Assembly (NCBI RefSeq): GCF_001662075.1
Contig: NZ_LYPL01000004.1
Location: 1 to 64,000 of the forward strand
DNA from: Rhizobium bangladeshense
GTDB taxonomy: Bacteria; Pseudomonadota; Alphaproteobacteria; Rhizobiales; Rhizobiaceae
Direction: 5' to 3'
Length of the DNA stretch: 64,000 bases
Both the position numbers and the translations under genes were made by a program. A model generated the notes under the pieces. That model saw nothing but the letters and a program-made list of their open reading frames with translations, did not search any database and was not told the origin of the DNA. Shown here in pieces: positions 50,683 through 58,553 of the stretch; position 1 is the stretch's first letter, and every line of letters begins with the position of its first letter.

Positions 50683-50853
50683 ATGGAGTTTACGCACGAC
50701 ACGGTCGTCGCAATCTCAAAAAGCTGGGGCCTGTTTTATCTGATCGGATTTTCGATCTGCGTGATCGTCTACACCTTCCTGCCCTCGAACAGGAAAAGGT
50801 TCGAAAGCGCCGAGAGGGAAATTTTCGACAAGGACGATGGCCCATGGAAGTAG
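50683..50853 (+). CDS. ccoQ: cbb3-type oxidase subunit IV (small membrane subunit)
   Basis: 56-aa FixQ: MEFTHDTVVAISKSWGLFYL then a single span (IGFSICVIVYTFLPSNRKRF) and an acidic tail ending DDGPWK. AGGAGG lies 6 bp before the ATG. Its last 10 bp overlap ccoP. Stabilises the complex in relatives. Confidence 0.93.
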   Translation: MEFTHDTVVAISKSWGLFYLIGFSICVIVYTFLPSNRKRFESAEREIFDKDDGPWK

Positions 50854-51725
50854 AAGAGGTCGATCCCGTCAGCGGCCGCAAGACGACGGGCCACATCTGG
50901 AACGGCATCAAGGAGCTGGATACCCCGATACCGCGGGGCGTTCTGCTGTTCCTGATCGTCACGCATGTATTCGCGGTGCTCTGGTGGTTCCTACTTCCCA
51001 CATGGCCGCTCGGCAGGACCTACACGAAGGGGCTGCTCGGCATTGACCAGAAGACGACCGTGGAGGAGACCTTGCGTGAAGGGACGGACGCCAGAGCCTC
51101 GTGGATGAGCAAGATCGACAGCATGTCCTACGACGAGATACGGGCGGACGAGCGGCTCATGGCGACGGTGCGGACCACCGGTAACCAGCTCTTCGGCGAC
51201 AACTGCGCAGCCTGTCATGGCCGTGACGGCAAGGGTGGCAACAACTATCCCGACCTGACGGACGATGACTGGCTTTGGGGAGGCGGGCCGGAGAAAATCC
51301 AGCAGACCCTGATGGTGGGCATCAATTCCAGGCATCCCGAAACCCGCGTTGCCCAGATGCCCGCATTCGGCAGGGACGAGATGCTCGATCGTCAGCAGGT
51401 TCTCGACGTCGCCGCCTACGTCATCTCCCTGAACGATCCGACAACGTCGACCGCCAAGAACGTCAACCAGATCGACAAGGGCCGCGAAGTGTTCCTCACC
51501 ACCTGCGCCGCCTGTCACGGTGAGAACGCGAAAGGAAAACCGGATGTCGGCGCACCAAACCTCACTGACGGTCAGTGGGTGTATGGCGGCAGCCTGCAGA
51601 GCATCGTCGATACCATCCACGGAGGGAGACAGGGGCATATGCCGACGTGGGACGAACGGCTTTCGCCGTCCGAGATAAAAATCCTCGCGCTCTATGTGAA
51701 CGCACTCGGACAACAGGAGCCCTGA
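50844..51725 (+). CDS. ccoP: cbb3-type oxidase subunit III, diheme cytochrome c
   Basis: 293-aa FixP. N-terminal TGHIWNGIKELDTPIPR and one membrane span (GVLLFLIVTHVFAVLWWFLL), then two cytochrome c domains with heme motifs CAACHG near residue 120 and again CAACHG near 215, each with a downstream Met (AQMPAF, GHMPTW). It overlaps ccoQ by 10 bp. Completes the structural ccoNOQP set. Confidence 0.97.
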   Translation: MEVEEVDPVSGRKTTGHIWNGIKELDTPIPRGVLLFLIVTHVFAVLWWFLLPTWPLGRTYTKGLLGIDQKTTVEETLREGTDARASWMSKIDSMSYDEIRADERLMATVRTTGNQLFGDNCAACHGRDGKGGNNYPDLTDDDWLWGGGPEKIQQTLMVGINSRHPETRVAQMPAFGRDEMLDRQQVLDVAAYVISLNDPTTSTAKNVNQIDKGREVFLTTCAACHGENAKGKPDVGAPNLTDGQWVYGGSLQSIVDTIHGGRQGHMPTWDERLSPSEIKILALYVNALGQQEP

Positions 51726-51920
51726 ATGACGGAGACGGCGGGAAAAAGTCGTGGATGGGTCAGGCCATTGTGGATACTCTCGGCTGCTGTGCTGCTCGTG
51801 CTGCTGGCGAACGCACATCTCGTCTACGTCGCCGTCTCCTCACAGCCCGACTGCGTCCCCCATCTCAAGGAGAGGGGCGGTTCACCCGGAGCATACCGGG
51901 CCGCCAAGTCGGCATGTTGA
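51726..51920 (+). CDS. Small membrane-anchored protein after ccoP
   Basis: 64-aa protein with one N-terminal span (PLWILSAAVLLVLLANAHLVYVAV) and a short periplasmic tail with two cysteines (QPDCVPHLKE...RAAKSAC). Its ATG directly follows the ccoP stop, so it is in the same operon. It stands where ccoG/ccoH usually begin but does not match either. The paired cysteines could bind copper or heme; that is inference. Confidence 0.65.
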   Translation: MTETAGKSRGWVRPLWILSAAVLLVLLANAHLVYVAVSSQPDCVPHLKERGGSPGAYRAAKSAC

Positions 51921-51935
51921 TGTCAGGAGATCACG

Positions 51936-52742
51936 ATGGCCACTAGAGACAACACGCCCGTTCTGGTTTCCGAGCTATCGGACATCGAGGAGACCCGTAA
52001 CAAGCGATACAAGCGTGACGTCTCCTACGAAGCGCCTTTCCGCTGGCTTGCGGCTGGATGGCGTGATCTCTGGACCCGGCCTGTCCCGAGCCTCATCTAT
52101 GGTGTGGCAGTGTTTGTCGCCTCCTTGGTCTTCATCGTCTACATGTACGATACCGGGAGAGACTACTTCCTGTTTCCGGCGCTTGCGGGCTTTATGATCG
52201 TGGGGCCGCTTGTCGCCGCGGGGCTCTATCTGAAGAGCCGCAGTATCGAAAGCGGCCAACGCGTCACCCTCGGGTCAATGCTGTCCGTGCAGCCTCTCGC
52301 GGGAGCTCAGGTGTTCTTTACCGGAATGGTCCTCACCATGCTCATGCTCCTGTGGATGCGAGCGGCCGTCCTGGTCTACGCGCTGTTTTTCGGGGTGCGA
52401 CCCTTTCCGGGGCTCGACCACGTCGCGGCCATGCTTGTCATCAGTCCGGTCGGCTGGGCGATGCTTGTCGTCGGCAGCCTGATCGGCAGCCTGTTCGCGG
52501 GCTTCGCATTCGCCATCAGCGTGTTCTCGATCCCGATGCTCCTCGACCGCAGGGTGGATGCAATGACGGCGATGGGCGTGAGCATGGCGATCGTGTGGAA
52601 CAACCTCAGACCGATGTTGCTTTGGGGCGCGATTGTGCTGGCGCTCTTCCTGATCTGCGTTGCCACGGGGCTTATTGGATTGATCGTGATTTTTCCCTGG
52701 CTCGGACACGCGACGTGGCACGCTTACAAAGAGATGCGGTAG
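51936..52742 (+). CDS. DUF2189 family membrane protein
   Basis: 268-aa protein with six predicted spans, matching DUF2189: FRWLAAGWRDLWTRPVPSLIYG near the N-terminus, then LFPALAGFMIVGPLVAAGLYLKSR, and a last FPWLGHATWHAYKEM. It lies between ccoP and ccoI in one operon (gap of 6 bp to ccoI). DUF2189 genes are common in rhizobial and related cbb3 or cytochrome regions; role unknown, possibly in assembly. Confidence 0.85.
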   Translation: MATRDNTPVLVSELSDIEETRNKRYKRDVSYEAPFRWLAAGWRDLWTRPVPSLIYGVAVFVASLVFIVYMYDTGRDYFLFPALAGFMIVGPLVAAGLYLKSRSIESGQRVTLGSMLSVQPLAGAQVFFTGMVLTMLMLLWMRAAVLVYALFFGVRPFPGLDHVAAMLVISPVGWAMLVVGSLIGSLFAGFAFAISVFSIPMLLDRRVDAMTAMGVSMAIVWNNLRPMLLWGAIVLALFLICVATGLIGLIVIFPWLGHATWHAYKEMR

Positions 52743-52748
52743 ACGGAC

Positions 52749-55022
52749 ATGACGTGCTGCACCTCGAGCACTGCTGCGATAGGTATCGGGCATTCTGACG
52801 GATGTTCGCCGGAGGAAGTCGCGTTCTCAAGCCAAGAGCTGAGAGACGGAGTTCGACAGATCACCCTGTCCGTGCCCGAAATGCACTGTGCCTCCTGCAT
52901 CCGGGCGATTGAGAATGCCTTGGCGGCAGTCGACGGCGTTGAGGCCGCCCGCGCCAACCTTTCTCTTCGGACGGTTGTCGTGAACTGGAAAGGAGATCGC
53001 GGGGCACCCCCCGATCTCACGGGCGCGCTGTCGGCTGTCGGCTATTCGTCCCATCTGCCGACCACCGATATGGGGGAGGAGGATCGCGTTCATTCGCACC
53101 TGTTGCGCGCCCTTGCCGTCGCAGGGTTCTGTTCCATGAACATCATGCTGCTTTCGGTTTCTGTCTGGGCCGGTGCAGACGCAGGAACGCGGCAGGCCTT
53201 TCACCTGCTATCTGCCGCTTTGGCTCTTCCCGCCGTCGTGTATTCCGGCAGCGCCTTTTACGCCTCGGCGTGGCGCGCGCTGGTCCACGGCCGGATGAAC
53301 ATGGATGTGCCGATCAGCGCCGGCGTGCTCCTGTCATTCGGCCTTAGCCTCTACGACGCCATTGGCAACGCGGCGCAAGCGTATTTTGAAGCAAGCACAT
53401 CGCTGTTGTTCGTAGTTCTCGGTGGGCGTATGCTGGATCACATGATGAGGCGAAGGGCGAAGTCGGCAGTAGCAGGACTGGCGCGCATCATGCCTCAAGG
53501 TGCAAACCTCGTGGAGGCCGACGGATCGGTCGGTTACGTCCCCCTGAAAGAGGTTCACCCCGGATCGCGGTTGCTGGTGGCAGTCGGCAGCAGGGTTCCC
53601 ACGGATGGCATCGTCGTCGAGGGCCGGTCAGAAGTGGACAGCTCCCTCGTCAGCGGGGAAAGCGCCTGGCAGACGATCGATCTCGGAAGCCGGGTTCGGG
53701 CGGGCGCGATCAACCAGGGTGCACCCTTCGTGTTGACCGCCTCCGTCGCTCCTGCGGACTCGCTTCTCTCGGAAATGACAAGGATGCTCGCGGCCACAGA
53801 AAACAGTCGTTCGACCTACCGACGCCTGGCGGATCGCGCGGCGGCCCTTTATGCCCCTGTGGTCCACTCCCTGTCTCTGCTCGCCCTGATCGGCTGGTTC
53901 TACGGCACAGGCGATATTCATAGAGCGTTGACGATTGCGATCGCCGTTCTTGTCATAACGTGTCCTTGCGCCTTGGGGATCGCCGTGCCGATGGTCCAGG
54001 TGGTCCTCGCGCGCCGCCTGTTTGACCGTGGAGTAATGGCGACCGACGGCTCCGCCTTCGAGCGCCTGGCCGGAATCGACACCGTCGTGTTCGATAAGAC
54101 AGGCACACTCACGACCGGCCAACCCAGCCTTCTCAACCTCGACGAGATATCGGAGGAACACCTTGCCATTGCCGGGTCGATGGCGCGTCTGTCGCGACAC
54201 CCGATATCCATGGCATTGTCGGCAGCTCACTCGAACTCCGGTCCAGGGCTGATCGCCTTTGACGAGACGCGAGAGCTCGCCGGCTACGGCCTCGAGGCCA
54301 CGATCGGCGCAGATATCTATCGACTTGGTAAGGCTGAGTGGGCGGCAGGCGCGGGTTTCACTTCGGGGGACGGGGAGCCACCGCCCATCAGTCTGTCGCG
54401 GAATGGCCAGGCGTTGGCGACGTTCACGTTCGGGGAAACACTGCGTCCCGGCGCAGCTGATCTCGTCAAATCCCTTCAGGCGAAGCGGATCGGTGTTCGG
54501 ATACTGTCGGGAGACTCCGAGCCCGCCGTCGCGCGGATCGCCCACTTCCTGAACATCGAAGGATTTTCAGCCGGTCTGCTGCCCGGCGAGAAGGTGACGG
54601 CCATCGCCGACCTGCAGGTACGCGGCCATAAGGTCCTGATGGTCGGCGACGGGATAAACGACGCCGCCGCGTTGCGCGCTGCGCATGTTTCGATGGCACC
54701 GTCAACGGCAAGCGACGTCGGACGTAGCGCCGCCGACTTCGTGTTTCTGGGCGACAGTTTGTCGGTGGTCGACGAGAGCCTCGAGGCGGTGAACAAGGCT
54801 ATGGGACTGGTCAGGCAGAACTTCGCGCTGGCGGTGATCTACAATATTGTCAGCCTTCCGCTTGCGCTTGCCGGATTCGTAACACCTCTCATCGCGACCG
54901 TGGCTATGTCGTCATCGTCCATTCTCGTGGTAGCAAACGCGCTCAGACTATCTGTTGGCGGGAAACAGATAGAGCAGGAGCGAATGCCTCGGCCTCACCA
55001 AGTGGTGGAGGCGCGCGCATGA
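52749..55022 (+). CDS. ccoI: CcoI/FixI copper-transporting P1B ATPase
   Basis: 757-aa copper pump needed to assemble the CuB site of cbb3 oxidase. An N-terminal Cys-rich MTCCTSS and a heavy-metal domain with M45-H-C-A-S-C50 lead to eight spans with the ITCPCALG metal site, DKTGTLTTG, SRHPIS (HP motif) and GDGINDAAALRAAHVSM. Length and low-HP-loop features fit FixI. It overlaps ccoS by 4 bp. The presence of the canonical CPC site contrasts with the TPC of the ATPase at 27553. Confidence 0.95.
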   Translation: MTCCTSSTAAIGIGHSDGCSPEEVAFSSQELRDGVRQITLSVPEMHCASCIRAIENALAAVDGVEAARANLSLRTVVVNWKGDRGAPPDLTGALSAVGYSSHLPTTDMGEEDRVHSHLLRALAVAGFCSMNIMLLSVSVWAGADAGTRQAFHLLSAALALPAVVYSGSAFYASAWRALVHGRMNMDVPISAGVLLSFGLSLYDAIGNAAQAYFEASTSLLFVVLGGRMLDHMMRRRAKSAVAGLARIMPQGANLVEADGSVGYVPLKEVHPGSRLLVAVGSRVPTDGIVVEGRSEVDSSLVSGESAWQTIDLGSRVRAGAINQGAPFVLTASVAPADSLLSEMTRMLAATENSRSTYRRLADRAAALYAPVVHSLSLLALIGWFYGTGDIHRALTIAIAVLVITCPCALGIAVPMVQVVLARRLFDRGVMATDGSAFERLAGIDTVVFDKTGTLTTGQPSLLNLDEISEEHLAIAGSMARLSRHPISMALSAAHSNSGPGLIAFDETRELAGYGLEATIGADIYRLGKAEWAAGAGFTSGDGEPPPISLSRNGQALATFTFGETLRPGAADLVKSLQAKRIGVRILSGDSEPAVARIAHFLNIEGFSAGLLPGEKVTAIADLQVRGHKVLMVGDGINDAAALRAAHVSMAPSTASDVGRSAADFVFLGDSLSVVDESLEAVNKAMGLVRQNFALAVIYNIVSLPLALAGFVTPLIATVAMSSSSILVVANALRLSVGGKQIEQERMPRPHQVVEARA

Positions 55023-55171
55023 CAGCTCTGAGCGTGTTGGTCCCCTTGACCCTCGTGATGGGAGCGGCGGGCCTGCTGGCCTTTCTGTGGTCGATGCGGT
55101 CGAAGCAATATGAAGACCTCGATGGCGCGGCCGAAAGAATATTGTTGGACGACGATGACATTACCGATTGA
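55019..55171 (+). CDS. ccoS: CcoS/FixS cbb3 oxidase maturation protein
   Basis: 50-aa protein: MTALSVLVPLTLVMGAAGLL then AFLWSMRSKQYEDLDGAAERILLDDD, the standard one-span CcoS with the W-x-x-x-S-x-Q-Y/F-D/E-D pattern. It overlaps ccoI by 4 bp. Needed for cofactor insertion into CcoN. Confidence 0.95.
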   Translation: MTALSVLVPLTLVMGAAGLLAFLWSMRSKQYEDLDGAAERILLDDDDITD

Positions 55172-55229
55172 CGCTGAGGGAAACCGAGCGGGGTTGATTG
55201 CGTTCTAGGAATGAGACAAAGGAGCGAGC

Positions 55230-55535
55230 ATGGCTACTGAAACGGGACAGGACACGCCTGCGGAACAACCATCTGGGACCAAAGCACATCGCATTCTGAT
55301 CGTTGACCCGGCCGATGCGGTAACCGGAATGAGTATCGTCTTCGGAGTGATCGGCGCGCTGGTGGGCGCTATTGCCGCCGTGGTTGTGACGCCTGGCCTC
55401 AGCCTCGCTGTGTTGGGCTATTGCGTGCTTGCCGCCCTTGCAGGCGGTTCGGCAGGTATCGTCACAGGGGGAATGGTCGGTGCAATTCTCGCCGTTGCGA
55501 AAGGAGTTACTCCGCCGCGGGACATTGGCAGTTAG
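55230..55535 (+). CDS. Small two-span membrane protein, 101 aa
   Basis: Protein with a hydrophilic N-terminus (about 27 residues) and glycine/alanine-rich hydrophobic spans (GMSIVFGVIGALVGAIAAVVV, SLAVLGYCVLAALAGGSAGIVTGGMVGAILAVA). AAAGGAGCGAGC precedes the ATG. It lies 58 bp after ccoS. Glycine-zipper-like composition; no known family or role. Confidence 0.6.
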   Translation: MATETGQDTPAEQPSGTKAHRILIVDPADAVTGMSIVFGVIGALVGAIAAVVVTPGLSLAVLGYCVLAALAGGSAGIVTGGMVGAILAVAKGVTPPRDIGS

Positions 55536-55791
55536 ATGTCCGACAATCGGCTCATGCGAGGCCTCGCCAGCTATATCCGCCAGAACGACAGACAATTCGG
55601 GCACTGTCTTCCCCAGAGCAGTACGACGCGATACTCCTCCGCGCCGAAGCGGCGTTCGAACTCGAACTAATCCACGGTTCTGGGTCACTCTTGAAACTGC
55701 GGCGCCGTTTGTCGCTTTGCCTTTAATTCCGAGATTTTTCGCGTTGTTCGTCGACAGACGCCATTTTTTGCCCTTAAATACGAGACGCCGA

Positions 55792-56559
55792 TCAGCTTCG
55801 TTCGACAGTATTTGATGCTGAGGCGCGACGTCGGTTCTCAATCTGGCGACCGATCCGGTTGACGGTTACGAGCAAGCGGTCGTCCTTTCGATAACTCCGG
55901 AGCAAGGCGACTGTGGCGAAGTCATCGATACCAGTGGCAAACAACGCCGCTTTGAGTAGCGGACGCTTCTGGACTACTGCAATCGCGGCGAGACAGAAGA
56001 GACGGATGTCCGGATCGAAGCTCCGCAGTGCCAAAACAGGATCTCCGCGGATATTCTTTAGTGCCATCGTAAAAGTAACGCTCCGCATTGCCCGTCGGAT
56101 TTGGCGGATGCTGTTCTGCATTACCGCTTGTTCAAGCAGAATCGACCCAGTCCGCGCGCGTTGAAGCAATTTTTGAGGCAGGACGGCCTTACCCAATTTG
56201 GGTAACGTCGGCGTGAGCATCGCCCCACAGATTTGACAGTCGAATGCCCAAGCTCGCCGCCAATGCTTGAGTGCGAGGCTGCGCATCGTACAGTTCGGAC
56301 AGGCTTGGAATGGAAAAAGCGCGGTCAGCGCAGCTTCGGCATCATTCAATGCCGGAAAGGTCAGGGACTGGACAAGTTGAGGAGTAACCCTCGCGGCCAA
56401 GGCGATTTTTTCGGCCGTGCCTGCTTCGAGCCCAAAATCGAGAGAAACCGCATACCGATAATCTAGGCCAACGTGCGCCAGGAGATCGACGAAATCGCAG
56501 TAGTTGGAAGTCGCAAGCCGTCTAAGCCAGCCAGAAAGCAACTCGTCTTGGATAGGCAT
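55792..56559 (-). CDS. tniQ: TniQ-family protein (orphan)
   Basis: 255-aa protein of the TniQ/TnsD family, which in Tn7-like and Tn5053-like elements chooses the target site. It opens DELLSGWLRRLA, has the zinc-finger region CPNCTMRSLALKHWRRAWAFDCQICGAML (two C-x2-C pairs) near residues 87-113, and a helical C-terminus. No tniA, tniB or tnsABC gene is in the window. It marks the left side of the accessory segment. Orphan TniQ copies can be transposon debris or target adapters acting with genes elsewhere. Confidence 0.85.
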   Translation of the reverse strand: MPIQDELLSGWLRRLATSNYCDFVDLLAHVGLDYRYAVSLDFGLEAGTAEKIALAARVTPQLVQSLTFPALNDAEAALTALFPFQACPNCTMRSLALKHWRRAWAFDCQICGAMLTPTLPKLGKAVLPQKLLQRARTGSILLEQAVMQNSIRQIRRAMRSVTFTMALKNIRGDPVLALRSFDPDIRLFCLAAIAVVQKRPLLKAALFATGIDDFATVALLRSYRKDDRLLVTVNRIGRQIENRRRASASNTVERS

Positions 56560-56930
56560 GACGGTTTTTGGCAGCGGGCGCAGTTTAGGGGCCTTGACCT
56601 CTAACTCTTCGAAGGACCCGCAATTTGCAGCGCTTATTGATCGCTTCGCAAATTCTGCAAGTGCAATGACGAGGCCGAAGAACGAGATCTGCGTGATTCA
56701 GGGCCGAAGCCGTCGCGACAGCAAAGAACCGCCCTTAAAACTCAAAGTGGTCGCCTTGAAGGGACACGAACCTGCGACCCCTTTATCTAAACTCTAACCG
56801 TCTGAAATTACTTGCCTTCTTCCTTATTCGAATGACCGAATAACGCTTGCAACGGCCTCCGGGCTAAAGTTAGGTTACTCTCTCACATGCCGGGACAGCA
56901 TGGCGGACGTGACCGTTCTTGACTGAAAGC
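56560..56930. other. Intergenic region upstream of tniQ
   Basis: 371 bp, AT-richer than the denitrification block, without a supported gene. Near 56750 a sequence resembling the T-arm of a tRNA (GGTTCGTGTCCC on the minus strand) occurs, but the stem does not pair and no tRNA body is present. Confidence 0.4.
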
Positions 56931-57398
56931 CTAGCGCCGTGGCTTTTGGTTCATTGATTCCTGCTTCTGAAATCTTGGTAGCGACAGCTTCTGGCTTGCT
57001 TGTTCGATCAGAAATTCCGCCATGCCCTCGCCATTGAACCAGTAAATGAAATCCACGGAGTTTCTGTCCGGGCTATCATCGCTAAACGCCGTGAAGCCCT
57101 CCAGCAGCAAATCCAAGGCATCGTTGTCGCCTGTAAAATCGAACCACTCTCCTGAGTACCAATAGCTTGCAAAGCCGGTATGTAGGCACCGTTCGTGATG
57201 CGACATTCCCCAGAACGGTTTTTGCCCGATTAACGTCATGTCGGGTAGCCAGGTTTTCGCCGCCTTGAGTCGATTTGTATCCCGCTTGGACTTTCCAATT
57301 TTGTACTTGCCATGGTTCTCGACGATGTAAATATATCCAGGATCCACTCGGCTGATCTGCCAAACTGGCATTATCGTGCCGGCATCTTTGAAAATCAT
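56931..57398 (-). CDS. GIY-YIG-type nuclease domain protein
   Basis: 155-aa protein with the core GYIYIVENHGKYKIGKSKRDTNRLKAAKTW near residues 21-50 and a second block CLHTGFASYWYSGEWFDFTGD. This is the Mug113/T5orf172-type GIY-YIG variant (G-Y-I-Y-I-V...Y-K-I-G), often found in phage and mobile DNA. Catalytic Tyr and Arg equivalents (YIV, KSKRD) are visible; the Glu is EWF. Role could be restriction, defence or mobile-element function. Low-GC flanks suggest transfer. Confidence 0.7.
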   Translation of the reverse strand: MIFKDAGTIMPVWQISRVDPGYIYIVENHGKYKIGKSKRDTNRLKAAKTWLPDMTLIGQKPFWGMSHHERCLHTGFASYWYSGEWFDFTGDNDALDLLLEGFTAFSDDSPDRNSVDFIYWFNGEGMAEFLIEQASQKLSLPRFQKQESMNQKPRR

Positions 57399-57542
57399 TT
57401 TATGGCTCCCATTCGAGCAGACGGCCCGATTCTGAATATCGGCAGGAACCGACGTTCGAATTATGGATGGAGGGCGTCATAAATCCCGCCCGATGCGAAA
57501 ATATTGAGCTTATCGGCACGCGTGGAAGTGTCTCATCGAGTT

Positions 57543-58016
57543 TCAGAGCGCTAGCTCAAGTTCCTCCAACTGATCTCGCCACCAATAGATTGCTTCCCGC
57601 AGTAGTTGATGACCATCCATATCTAGCGTGTCATGAAAAAGACCTTTCTCATCTACCTCGACACCGAATTGATAGGCCTTCAGGAGATTGTTTCGCTCAT
57701 CTTCGATGAAGTCCCAAAATATCCAGTTATGCCCTCTTTCAACTTTCCATTTCGCCCACATGTCATTGATTGCGCGTTTGTGTAAGGTCGATGTCTCCAC
57801 GTCGACTTTAGCTAAGACATGTCCGATTACACGAAGCAACGTGACTTGGCTCAGCCACATCATTCTCCATTCTGGGTGTTCATCATCGCACTCTTGATGG
57901 TTAAAAGAAAAATATATCCCTAAAACCTCCCAATATGGCTCCCACGCAGCAAGTGTTGTTTTCCCTGCTTTCTTTACGAAAAGATCATCCCGACCGTTCG
58001 CAATATGCCTTTTCAT
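57543..58016 (-). CDS. Hypothetical protein, 157 aa, AT-rich
   Basis: Unrecognised soluble protein rich in Trp and charged residues (AAWEPYWEVLGIYFSF, MWAKWKVERGHNWIFWDFIEDERNN). I start at ATG 58016 because GGAGATAAAATT stands 8 bp ahead; upstream in-frame codons run into IS3-type remnant sequence. Base composition is clearly lower in GC than the denitrification block, suggesting a separate origin. It may belong with the GIY-YIG gene, 145 bp downstream. Confidence 0.6.
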   Translation of the reverse strand: MKRHIANGRDDLFVKKAGKTTLAAWEPYWEVLGIYFSFNHQECDDEHPEWRMMWLSQVTLLRVIGHVLAKVDVETSTLHKRAINDMWAKWKVERGHNWIFWDFIEDERNNLLKAYQFGVEVDEKGLFHDTLDMDGHQLLREAIYWWRDQLEELELAL

Positions 58017-58092
58017 AATTTTATCTCCAACGATCATGTTTTGAAAATCACCAGCTTCGACAATGCGACTTGGAAGATCTTTCAAGAAAGAA

Positions 58093-58420
58093 ATGGTGAC
58101 GCCCGCGGCAAGCCGGAAAGCTGTTGCAAATCTGACGGGTTACCACGAGATCAGCGAACGGCGGGCGTTTAAAGCCATCGACTTTTGCCGGATGACGATC
58201 CGTTACGAAAAGGCGCATCGATGACCATGACCTTCGCGAGTGAATGAAGGCGCTGGCGCATGAGCGCCATCGCTTTGGATATCGACGCCTTCATGTGCTG
58301 CCCAGGCGCGAGGGTCACCTTGTGAACCACAAGCGGCTTTTCCGGTTCTACCGCGAGAAGAAGCTGACGTGGTGGCCGTAAGCGAGCGATGGGCACACGC
58401 GCGCCGATGCTGATCCATCT
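58093..58420 (+). pseudogene. IS3-family transposase remnant
   Basis: Plus-strand reading from 58093 gives RKAVANLTGYHEISERRAFKAIDFCRMTIRYE then a stop; in other frames HDLRE...MKALAHERHRFGYRRLHVLPRREGHLVNHKRLFRFYREKKL follows and then RAMGTRAPML. These are consecutive parts of the IS3-type OrfB N-terminal (helix-turn-helix and HTH_21) region, broken by frameshifts and with the DDE core missing. Dead element. Confidence 0.8.
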
Positions 58421-58553
58421 TTGGCGCTCAATTTCCGGCCACCACGTGTCTACGAATGTGCCGAGCTCTCCACAAAATTCTTCTACTGCCGCTCGACTCT
58501 GCGTTGCAGTTAATCCGAGCGACCGTTAATAGGGATAGTGGAAGAGGGCCAGA

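Noticed and set aside
56740..56775. tRNA-like T-arm near tniQ
   Set aside because: The stem does not pair, and no D-arm, anticodon arm or acceptor stem is found; at most a coincidental or ancient attachment remnant.
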